From NCBI GenBank assembly GCA_026421135.1, contig JAPKCR010000129.1, positions 1 through 6,603 on the forward strand: DNA of 6,603 nucleotides. Reading direction: 5' to 3'. Made by a program: the position numbers and the translations under genes. The stretch is from Sulfitobacter sp. (GTDB lineage Bacteria > Pseudomonadota > Alphaproteobacteria > Rhodobacterales > Rhodobacteraceae). Within the stretch, counting starts at the first letter, position 1; each line of letters starts with the position of its first letter. Below are positions 1 through 5,931 of this stretch, piece by piece. Under the pieces are notes generated by a model. It made no database searches. It had not been told where the DNA came from and was given only the letters and a program-made list of their open reading frames with translations.

Positions 1-530
1 ATGTCATTGAACCTGTGCTCGAGCAATTCTGCACCAACAGTATACTGCTCGCTTACTTTATAGCTCATACCGATGCCGTAGAATGCGCCGTCTTCGTCAC
101 CGCCGGATGTGTCAGCCAAAGCATAACCACCGGTTGCATAGAGCAAGGTGTTGCCAAGGTCATAACCACCCTTGATTTTCGCACGTGCAACGGAATCGAC
201 TGTAACGGCACCGCCGTTCAGATCGATGTCGGTTTTGTCATAATCGATCTCACCGCCCAAAACGAATCTGCCAAAGTCATAATCATAACCAGCGTGGAAA
301 CCATAAAGACCGTTGTCGCCATCCAGCGCGCCAGGACCATCTGCTTCAGCATAGCCCAACTGCAAACCAGTATAGAACCCTGTCCAGCTGCCACCCATAT
401 CAGGTGCCGCAACAGGCATTGTCATCACTGGTTCTACGATGGGCTCTTCAAGGCTACCGGCAAAGGCGGCACCGCCCATGGCGAATGTTGCAACTGCCGC
501 AAGCGACGTGAATTTCATTGTACGTTTCAT
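1..530 (-). CDS. Outer-membrane beta-barrel protein (Omp25/OmpA-like), 3' end outside window
   Basis: The reverse strand reads open for 176 codons from ATG at 530 to the left edge; the stop is not in the window. The first 24 residues (MKRTMKF, then a hydrophobic Ala-rich stretch ending GGAAFA) form a Sec signal peptide, with likely cleavage before GSLEEP. A Pro-rich linker of about 20 residues follows. From about residue 47 there are alternating Gly/aromatic segments typical of an 8-stranded barrel (SWTGFYTGLQLGYAEAD, LYGFHAGYDYDFGRFVLGGE, KIKGGYDLGNTLLYATGGYA, YGIGMSYKVSEQYTVGAELL). This matches the small OMP_b-brl porin-like proteins common in Rhodobacteraceae, located in the outer membrane. 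An AAGGAG Shine-Dalgarno (539-544) lies 8 nt from the ATG and favours this start over the ATG four codons on. The gene is transcribed away from the MttB-like gene. Its ligand or transport role cannot be deduced. Confidence 0.88.
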   Translation of the reverse strand, partial: MKRTMKFTSLAAVATFAMGGAAFAGSLEEPIVEPVMTMPVAAPDMGGSWTGFYTGLQLGYAEADGPGALDGDNGLYGFHAGYDYDFGRFVLGGEIDYDKTDIDLNGGAVTVDSVARAKIKGGYDLGNTLLYATGGYALADTSGGDEDGAFYGIGMSYKVSEQYTVGAELLEHRFND

Positions 531-561
531 AGTCGTAACTCCTTGATCTTACATAACTGCT

Positions 562-579
562 AAGCGGCTCATCCCGCTT
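562..579 (-). promoter_or_regulatory. Short hairpin in omp 5' leader
   Basis: AAGCGG (562-567) and CCGCTT (574-579) are perfect inverted copies separated by 6 nt, and would lie in the omp 5' untranslated region about 17 nt before the Shine-Dalgarno. No T-run follows on either side, so it does not look like a terminator. It could stabilise the mRNA or be chance; a 6-bp stem is weak evidence. Confidence 0.3.
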
Positions 580-630
580 CGGTTACACAACTCCGCACTT
601 AGACTTTGGTTGCGACCTCGCCCATTCACG

Positions 631-644
631 GATCGGTGATCGGT
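631..644. repeat. Tandem 7-mer GATCGGT x2
   Basis: GATCGGT occurs twice back to back (631-637 and 638-644) in the divergent intergenic region. It is short, and no known binding site is recognised. Confidence 0.35.
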
Positions 645-710
645 CATTTGTTGCTTATTTGCGCCAGGACCTCGGCGGGGAAATGCCAATCAATGCCTAT
701 GAAAAACTGG

Positions 711-740
711 GTCGCAAACAGAATAGGCGTCGCAAATAGA
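711..740. repeat. Direct repeat GTCGCAAAYAGA, 18-nt period
   Basis: GTCGCAAACAGA (711-722) and GTCGCAAATAGA (729-740) match at 11 of 12 bases and start 18 nt apart. The core GTCGCAA also occurs inverted at 610-616. Three copies of a 7-mer between divergent genes suggest a transcription-factor operator, but no regulator family is recognised and no regulator gene is in the window. Confidence 0.4.
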
Positions 741-794
741 CTAGATGAGCAAATTTTATCTGCGCAGCATTGGAACCATTCGGAGGGAAGCCGC

Positions 795-887
795 ATGAAG
801 ACAGAGCACTGCATCGTCGTCTGTATCATCCGCACCATCGGGGCTGAACGGGGCCGCGCAGCAAGGGGTGCGCCGAAAGGGAAATAA
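795..887 (+). CDS. Possible 30-aa leader peptide or small protein
   Basis: ATG at 795 opens 30 codons ending in TAA at 885-887. A GGAGG Shine-Dalgarno (782-786) lies 8 nt upstream, better than that of the following MttB-like gene. The product begins MKTEHCIVVCII, with a short hydrophobic patch and two cysteines, and ends in a basic RGRAARGAPKGK tail. It has no full membrane span and matches no family I recognise. Its stop is 44 nt before the MttB-like start, and its last codons overlap the composite hairpin at 864-904, so it could be a regulatory upstream ORF. Chance remains quite possible for an ORF this short. Confidence 0.35.
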   Translation: MKTEHCIVVCIIRTIGAERGRAARGAPKGK

Positions 888-904
888 CAATCCCGAACGC
901 CCCT
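864..904 (+). promoter_or_regulatory. Composite hairpin upstream of the MttB-like gene
   Basis: AGGGGTG (864-870) can pair with CGCCCCT (898-904), including one G-T wobble. After an internal loop, GGGA (879-882) pairs with TCCC (891-894) around an 8-nt loop. The structure spans the end of the small ORF and ends 27 nt before the MttB-like start. A ribosome translating the small ORF would disrupt its left arm, which would fit attenuation; this is inference from by-eye pairing only. Confidence 0.3.
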
Positions 905-931
905 CTTACAGTCACAAACGCTGGATCCCTT

Positions 932-2470
932 ATGACCGTTCAAACACCTCACCGCTCTGGTGGCCGCGCTGCACGCCGTGCGGCACGCGCAGCCCCCCTC
1001 GCCGACCACTTACGCCCTGTTCGCGCAGGCATGTCTGGCGGCACGTTCAATCCGTTATCCCCCGCCGCTATGGACCGTATACATGCCGCCGTGCTTGACG
1101 CGCTGGAACAGATCGGCCTTGCCGACGCGCCACCCTCTGGCGTTGCCTATATGACGGGTGCCGGTGCCATTCTGGGCGATGATGGCAGGCTACGCTTTCC
1201 GCGCGCGCTGATCGAAGACACCATTGCCGCGGCAAACCGGTCCATCACCTTACACGGTCGTGATCCAAAGCATGACTTGGAACTGTCTGGTACTAAGGTG
1301 CACTACGGCACAGCAGGTGCTGCCGTGCATCTGGTCGATGTTGAAGGGCGCAATTACCGCGAATGTGGCGTCCAGGATCTGCATGATGCCGCGCGCATCG
1401 CAGACCAGTTGGACAACCTGCATTTCGTGCAGCGCCCAATGGTGTGCCGCGACATCCCCGACAACCTCGAGATGGATTTGAATTCCATCTATGCCTGCTG
1501 TGCGGGCACGACCAAACATGTAGGCGTCTCCTTTACCGAACCTTCCTTTGTGCCACACGGTCTTGAACTACTGCACATGATCGCAGGCGGCGAAGAAAAA
1601 TGGCGCGAGCGGCCTTTTGTGTCGAACTCGAACTGTTTTGTCGTGCCCCCGATGAAATTCGCCACTGAAAGCTGTCTGGTCATGGAGGCGTTGATCGAAG
1701 GTGGCATGCCGATCCTACTGCTGTCTGCCGGTCAGGCCGGTGCCACCGCCCCTGCCCCCATTGCCGGCGCGATCGTGCAAGCAGTTGCTGAATGCCTAGC
1801 GGGCCTGGTCTATGTCAACGCAATCAAGCCGGGGCACCCCGCGATCTTTGGCACATGGCCCTTTGTCAGCGACCTGCGCACCGGTGCCATGTCGGGCGGA
1901 TCCGGCGAACAAGCCCTGCTGACAGCAGGATGTGCGCAAATGCACCGACACTATGACCTGCCCGGCGGGGCCGCCGCTGGCATCGCCGATGCCAAGCTGC
2001 CCGACATGCAAGCGGGCTGGGAACAGGCGATGTCCAACGTCATGGCGGGGATGTCCGGCCTGAATATGGTTTACGAGTCCGCTGGCATGCACGCGTCGCT
2101 TTTGGGGTTCTGTCTGGAATCACTGATCTTGGGCGATGATCTGATTGGTCAGGCCTTGCGCTGCGTGCGGGGCATCGAAGTGACCGAGGACAGCGTCAGT
2201 CTTGAGGTCATCCGCGCCACCTGTATTGGCGGTCCGGGGCATTATCTGGGGTCTGAGCAGACACTAAGCCTGATGCAGACCGAATATATATACCCTGCAC
2301 TGGCTGACCGAACGTCGCCCAAGGAGTGGGCCGAGCTGGGCAAGCCTGACCTGCTTGCGCGCGCCACCGCCCGCAAGGAAGAAATATTGGGCCAACGTGC
2401 CAGCGCCCGGTTTGACCCCGAAACCGACCGTCTCATCCGCGAGAGGTTCAACATTCACCTGCCAAATTAA
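932..2470 (+). CDS. MttB-superfamily (trimethylamine methyltransferase-like) protein, non-pyrrolysine
   Basis: This 512-residue protein has the length and layout of the MttB family (TIM-barrel methyltransferases that move a methyl group from a quaternary or tertiary amine to a corrinoid protein). Visible marks are the basic GGRAARRAARAA segment (10-21) typical of proteobacterial members, GQAGATAPAPIAGA (267-280), IADAKLPDMQAGWE (351-364), GGPGHYLG (433-440) and YPALADR (454-460). The frame contains no internal TAG, so it is not a pyrrolysine enzyme like archaeal MttB. Characterised relatives without pyrrolysine act on glycine betaine, proline betaine, carnitine or gamma-butyrobetaine; the substrate here cannot be told. 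No corrinoid protein or methyltetrahydrofolate-forming partner is in the window. ATG 932 is chosen because it keeps the conserved N-terminus; the Shine-Dalgarno is weak (GGA, 923-925). ATG 1031 is the alternative. Confidence 0.88.
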   Translation: MTVQTPHRSGGRAARRAARAAPLADHLRPVRAGMSGGTFNPLSPAAMDRIHAAVLDALEQIGLADAPPSGVAYMTGAGAILGDDGRLRFPRALIEDTIAAANRSITLHGRDPKHDLELSGTKVHYGTAGAAVHLVDVEGRNYRECGVQDLHDAARIADQLDNLHFVQRPMVCRDIPDNLEMDLNSIYACCAGTTKHVGVSFTEPSFVPHGLELLHMIAGGEEKWRERPFVSNSNCFVVPPMKFATESCLVMEALIEGGMPILLLSAGQAGATAPAPIAGAIVQAVAECLAGLVYVNAIKPGHPAIFGTWPFVSDLRTGAMSGGSGEQALLTAGCAQMHRHYDLPGGAAAGIADAKLPDMQAGWEQAMSNVMAGMSGLNMVYESAGMHASLLGFCLESLILGDDLIGQALRCVRGIEVTEDSVSLEVIRATCIGGPGHYLGSEQTLSLMQTEYIYPALADRTSPKEWAELGKPDLLARATARKEEILGQRASARFDPETDRLIRERFNIHLPN

Positions 2471-2481
2471 CATACAACTCC

Positions 2482-2499
2482 CCCCGTGACTTCGCGGGG
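2482..2499 (+). terminator. Terminator-like hairpin after the MttB-like gene
   Basis: CCCCGTG (2482-2488) pairs with CGCGGGG (2493-2499), seven pairs including one G-T wobble, around the 4-nt loop ACTT. It begins 12 nt after the TAA of the MttB-like gene. The stem is strong, but TGCTCTGCT follows rather than a T-run, so it may be a weak or Rho-assisted terminator or an mRNA-stabilising 3' hairpin. Confidence 0.45.
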
Positions 2500-2512
2500 T
2501 GCTCTGCTAAGT

Positions 2513-2546
2513 CTTGAAAAGGGCAACACCATCGCCCCTTTTCAAG
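2513..2546. repeat. 11-bp perfect inverted repeat before cls
   Basis: CTTGAAAAGGG (2513-2523) and CCCTTTTCAAG (2536-2546) are exact reverse complements with a 12-nt spacer. An alternative fold pairs GGGC (2521-2524) with GCCC (2534-2537) and bulges one C. The A-tract, GC core, T-tract order resembles a bidirectional intrinsic terminator, but the T-tract is inside the stem and the GC part is short. It ends 10 nt before the cls Shine-Dalgarno, so it could also be an operator or control cls translation. Confidence 0.6.
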
Positions 2547-2567
2547 GCAATACGCAGGGTACCATTC

Positions 2568-3928
2568 ATGATCGGCTTCATCACCACCCATATCGAGGTT
2601 GTAGGCGTCATTCTTTTGACGTTGCTAGTCGCGTTCATCTTGCTGCAACAACGCCGCAGCCCCCAGTCCACTGCCGCTTGGATTCTATTTCTGGTGCTAT
2701 TGCCATATGTGGCTGTACCCGTGTTCCTCGCCCTTGGTTTCCGCAAACAAAGCAAAAACTACGATCCAATCCTGTTTCGGACCATGAGCATCACCAGACA
2801 CCGGTGCATGATCTGGACCATACTTTTCAGAATTTCCATATGCCCCCCGCGCTTGAGGCCCAAAGCCTCAAACTGCTGGACACCCCGCAAGCCGCGTTCA
2901 AGGCGGTCATGGAAACGATCCAAAGCGCAGAAACCAGCATAGATTGTATGTTCTATATCGTCGCGAATGACGACATAGGCAGACGGTTTGTCGAAGCCCT
3001 GACGGAAAAGGCCAAGGCAGGCGTGAAAGTGCGCTTGCTCATGGACCGACTGGGCACCATGCGTGGCCCACACAAGGCACTCGATGCGCTGAAAAAGGCT
3101 GGCGGCGACGTGTTGTTCTTCTCTCCGTTTCTTCAGTTGCCCAGCTCTGGCCACCTGAACCTGCGTAACCACCGCAAAATCATTATCGCCGATAATTCTC
3201 GGGCTTTTTCAGGCGGCATGAACATCGGCTGCCACTATATGACCGACGCCCCCACAGCTGATTGCTGGGCCGATCTGGCCGTGACAATCAAGGGCATGAG
3301 CGTTCAGGCGTTCTGCGACGTCTACCGTTCCGATTGGGAGGTCGCGAGTGGCCATGATGTCGAGGCTATAACACCTGCCCCCGACACCGCGGGCGGGGCC
3401 ACCCTGCAGCTTATCCCCTCCGGGCCCGACATTGTCGAAGACCCCCTGCACGATGGATTGATCCGCGCCTTGCATCTGGCCCACAGCCGCATCTGGATCG
3501 CGACGCCGTATTTCGTGCCAACCGAGCCACTGGAAAATGCGATCCGGATTGCCGCTCTTCGCGGTGTCGATGTGCGCATTCTGGTCCCCGAGAGGTCCAA
3601 CCAGCGTATCGCAGATTTCGCCCGTGGCGGATATCTTCGCGACGCCCGATCTGCAGGTGCCAATGTGTATTATTACACCCCCGGCATGATACATGCCAAA
3701 GCGGCTGTGATCGACGACGTTGCCGTTGTAGGTACTGCCAATTTTGATGTCCGCAGTATGCTTTTGAACTTTGAGGCCATGATATTTCTTTATGATGCAG
3801 GGTCCGTCACGCAATTGTCCGACTGGTTCAAGGCCCGCCAAGCGGAATGCCACTCCAACTGTCCCCATCCTCATTTGCCCCGCCGTCTGGCCGAAGGGGT
3901 CTTTCGCATCGGAGCGCCGATTCTGTGA
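2568..3928 (+). pseudogene. cls: Cardiolipin synthase (phospholipase D family), frameshifted
   Basis: The product would join two phospholipids (phosphatidylglycerol or similar) into cardiolipin at the inner membrane. ATG 2568 has an AGGG Shine-Dalgarno (2556-2559) 8 nt upstream. It starts an N-terminus with two membrane segments (about residues 10-26 and 36-57) around RRSPQSTAAW, typical of the PLDc_N domain. That frame stops at 2942. The catalytic part is in the -1 frame: FYIVANDDIG, HKD motif 1 HRKIIIAD (3170-3193) with SGGMNIG after it, and HKD motif 2 HAKAAVID (3692-3715) with GTANFDVRSM after it, ending at TGA 3926-3928. The switch falls between about 2755 and 2800. With one base restored the protein would be 453 aa, near the family norm, and both HKD motifs are complete. 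It may be a real mutation, a sequencing error in the A5 (2754-2758) or T3 (2775-2777) run, or less likely programmed frameshifting. A GTG start at 2486 in the catalytic frame gives a non-homologous N-terminus. Confidence 0.85.
3911..3914 (+). promoter_or_regulatory. Ribosome-binding site that decides the EEP start
   Basis: GGAG lies 10 nt before GTG 3925, inside the last codons of cls. It supports GTG 3925 over the upstream in-frame ATG at 3847, whose extra 26 residues (MPLQLSPSSFAPP and on) do not resemble the family. Confidence 0.6.
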
Positions 3929-4626
3929 CCCAGCAAACGCTTCGCATCGCCAGCTACAATATGCGCAAAGCCAAAGGTACCGATCGCCAGCGCGACCCCG
4001 AACGTATCATGCGCATCATTCGCGATCTGGATGCCGAGATTGTTGTCCTCCAAGAGGCAGACAGGCGCCTTGGTGCCCGCCCGTCGGCCCTGCCAATGGA
4101 CATGTTGACCGCTGAAACAGGTTTGGTCGCGGTGCCCGTGCCCAGCGAGGTAAGTATCGGCTGGCATGGCAACGCGGTGTTGCTGACGCCGCGTGCCGAC
4201 ATCGTAGATGTGCAGCATATCAATCTGCCCGGTGCCGAACCGCGTGGCGCCATGGTGGTTGATGCCGATATCAGCGGGGTCAAGCTGCGGGTCATTGCCA
4301 CCCATCTGGGCTTGATGCGACGGTCCCGCCGCGCGCAACTGTCGGCCCTGATCCAACATCTCGATGCGCGGTCACGTCGCCCCACGCTGATTGCGGGTGA
4401 TATGAATGAATGGTCGCAAACTGTCGGGCTTGGCCGTCTGGCGCATCACTTTACCATTCACGCCCCCGGCAAAAGCTTTCATGCGCGTATGCCGGTTGCT
4501 GCCCTTGACCGAATTGCCATAGACGACGATCTGACCTTGGTGGGCGGCGGCGTGGTCGAAACACTGGACGCGCAACGCGGGTCGGATCACTTGCCGATCT
4601 GGCTGGATTTCAAACTCGCAACCTAG
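3925..4626 (+). CDS. Endonuclease/exonuclease/phosphatase (EEP) family protein
   Basis: This 233-residue protein has the EEP metal-dependent phosphoesterase fold. The family marks are in order: LRIASYNMRKAKG (Asn12), IVVLQEADRR (metal-binding Glu44), IATHLGL (His127), LIAGDMNEW (Asp159, Asn161), ALDRI (Asp195) and GSDHLPIWLDF (Asp221, His222). All expected catalytic residues are present and there is no signal peptide, so it is probably cytoplasmic. The GTG start overlaps the cls stop by four bases (GTGA), implying translational coupling. E. coli has the same pairing, ybhP beside clsB, so a role in phospholipid processing is more likely than DNA repair; this is inference and the substrate is unknown. 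It is intact although the upstream cls is frameshifted. Confidence 0.87.
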   Translation: MTQQTLRIASYNMRKAKGTDRQRDPERIMRIIRDLDAEIVVLQEADRRLGARPSALPMDMLTAETGLVAVPVPSEVSIGWHGNAVLLTPRADIVDVQHINLPGAEPRGAMVVDADISGVKLRVIATHLGLMRRSRRAQLSALIQHLDARSRRPTLIAGDMNEWSQTVGLGRLAHHFTIHAPGKSFHARMPVAALDRIAIDDDLTLVGGGVVETLDAQRGSDHLPIWLDFKLAT

Positions 4627-4631
4627 CGCGT

Positions 4632-4649
4632 GGCATACTGCGCCATGCC
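4632..4649. terminator. Weak hairpin in the convergent gap
   Basis: Only 24 nt (4627-4650) separate the EEP stop from the deaminase stop. GGCAT (4632-4636) and ATGCC (4645-4649) can pair around an 8-nt loop, but there is no T-run on either strand. It may be a poor bidirectional terminator or chance. Confidence 0.2.
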
Positions 4650-4650
4650 G

Positions 4651-5931
4651 TCAGCCAAGGGTCTTGTGCCGCCGCACCACGCGGTCAGGCCGCCCCGGCA
4701 GGGTCAAAGCCGTATCCGACCGAGGCCCCCGTGCAATAACCCTTCCCTTGGAAACGACACACAACCGGTTAGCCCTTAAGCGTAGCGCTTCGATGGGGTC
4801 ACCGGCATCTAGGACTACCAGCGATGCCGTGGCCCCCACGCGCAGACCATAGTCAGCCAGCCCCATGGTACGCGCATTGGCCGTGGTCACCATGTCAAAG
4901 CATTTCCGCATCTCGTCAGGGCTGGTCATCTGGGCCACATGCAGCCCCATGAACGCAACATCCAACATGTCCGCCGTCCCCAACGAATACCACGGATCCA
5001 GCACGCAATCCTGACCCCAGCCGACATTGATCCCCATCGCCAGCATTTCCTTGACCCGGGTCAGGCCACGGCGTTTGGGGTAGGTATCATGCCGCCCCTG
5101 CAACACGATGTTGATCAGCGGATTGGGTATTACATTAATCTCGGCCTCAGCGACAAGGGGCAGCAGCTTGGACACATAGTAATTATCCATCGAATGCATC
5201 GACGTCAGATGCGATCCGGTCACGCGCCCTTCAAGGCCCAGACGCGTGGTCTCATTGGCCAGTGCCTCGATATGGCGTGACATTGGATCGTCCGTTTCGT
5301 CACAATGCATGTCGACCATCAGGCCCCTTGCCTCGGCGATCTCACACAGTTCGCGCACAGACGCGGCCCCATCGGCCATAGTGCGCTCAAAATGTGGAAT
5401 GCCGCCCACCACATCAACGCCCATTTCTATCGCGCGGATCGTGTTATCGCGGGCGGTCGGGTCGCGATAGAAACCGTCTTGCGGAAAAGCAACCAGTTGC
5501 AGATCGATGTAATCCTTGACCTGCGCGCGGACCTGCAAAAGCGCCTCTACTCCCAATAGCCGGTCATCGCAGGTATCCACATGAGACCGGATCGCCAGCA
5601 ACCCCATTGACGCGGCCCAATCGCAATAGGTCAGCGCGCGGGCGACGACCTCGTCTTGGGTCATTACCTGTTTCAACTCGCCCCACAGGCCGATCCCTTC
5701 AAGCAAGGTGCCCGATGCGTTAATCCGCGGGATGCCATAGCTCAGTGTCGCATCCATGTGAAAATGCGGATCAACAAAGGGCGGGCTGACCAGATCGCCA
5801 GTGGCGTCGATCACCTCGCCCGCCTGAGCATCACCAAGCTGATCCATCGCCGTGATCTTGCCATCCGCGATGCCGATATCCGTGACACGCCCGTCAGGCA
5901 ACGTGCCCCCCTTAACGATCAGATCAAACAT
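4651..5931 (-). CDS. codA: CodA-family amidohydrolase, predicted 5-methylcytosine/cytosine deaminase
   Basis: This 426-residue protein aligns with E. coli cytosine deaminase CodA at a constant offset of five. Metal ligands are His56 and His58 (DPHFHMD), His209 (HCDE) and Asp308 (GQDC). Glu212, His241 (GSHLTSMH), Gln151 (AFPQDG) and Trp314 (DPWYSLGTADML) match E. coli Glu217, His246, Gln156 and Trp319. The block NPLINIVLQGR-DTYPKRRG-TRVKEML is almost CodA sequence. The one key change is Cys309 where CodA has Asp314. Loss of that Asp is the reported mark of homologues that deaminate 5-methylcytosine to thymine, including one from Rhodobacter sphaeroides (from memory). No signal peptide, so cytosolic. 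ATG 5931-5929 overlaps the permease stop by one base (TGATG), with AGGAG (5939-5943) 7 nt upstream. The substrate may be 5-methylcytosine, cytosine, isoguanine or a related base; deaminase class is near certain. Confidence 0.92.
   Translation of the reverse strand: MFDLIVKGGTLPDGRVTDIGIADGKITAMDQLGDAQAGEVIDATGDLVSPPFVDPHFHMDATLSYGIPRINASGTLLEGIGLWGELKQVMTQDEVVARALTYCDWAASMGLLAIRSHVDTCDDRLLGVEALLQVRAQVKDYIDLQLVAFPQDGFYRDPTARDNTIRAIEMGVDVVGGIPHFERTMADGAASVRELCEIAEARGLMVDMHCDETDDPMSRHIEALANETTRLGLEGRVTGSHLTSMHSMDNYYVSKLLPLVAEAEINVIPNPLINIVLQGRHDTYPKRRGLTRVKEMLAMGINVGWGQDCVLDPWYSLGTADMLDVAFMGLHVAQMTSPDEMRKCFDMVTTANARTMGLADYGLRVGATASLVVLDAGDPIEALRLRANRLCVVSKGRVIARGPRSDTALTLPGRPDRVVRRHKTLG

Larger units (their letters stand above)
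531..931. other. Divergent intergenic region with leader elements
   Basis: About 400 nt separate the divergent omp and MttB-like genes, so promoters for both should lie here. No convincing -35/-10 pair was found by eye on either strand. What can be seen is a small hairpin in the omp leader (562-579), a tandem GATCGGT repeat (631-644), a 12-mer direct repeat (711-740) with an inverted 7-bp copy of its core (610-616), a 30-codon ORF with a strong ribosome-binding site (795-887), and a composite hairpin (864-904). The region around 750-760 is locally AT-rich and could hold a promoter for the rightward unit. Confidence 0.6.

Noticed and set aside
15..563. Long plus-strand open frame across the omp gene
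   Set aside because: It lies opposite the clear beta-barrel gene, has no ribosome-binding site or recognisable motif, and is an antisense shadow.
733..760. Sigma-70 promoter with TTTTAT at 754-759 as -10
   Set aside because: It matches only four of six bases and no acceptable -35 lies 16-18 nt upstream.
865..931. Glycine riboswitch, because of CGCCGAAAGGG near an MttB-like gene
   Set aside because: Only the CCGAA core resembles the aptamer; the expected CUCUCAGG-type segment and the flanking P1 pairing are not present, and there is no second aptamer.
2486..2567. GTG 2486 as the start of cls in the catalytic frame (480 codons)
   Set aside because: Residues before about 2780 in this frame have no membrane segments or PLDc_N features and run through a terminator-like hairpin, while the adjacent frame has a typical cls N-terminus with a good ribosome-binding site.
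3209..3874. 221-codon minus-strand open frame inside cls
   Set aside because: It lies antisense to the conserved HKD region and has no family resemblance or upstream ribosome-binding site; a GC-driven shadow frame.
3847..3924. ATG 3847 as the start of the EEP gene
   Set aside because: It would overlap cls by over 80 nt and add 26 residues that do not resemble the family; GTG 3925 has a Shine-Dalgarno and gives the usual N-terminus before the SYN motif.
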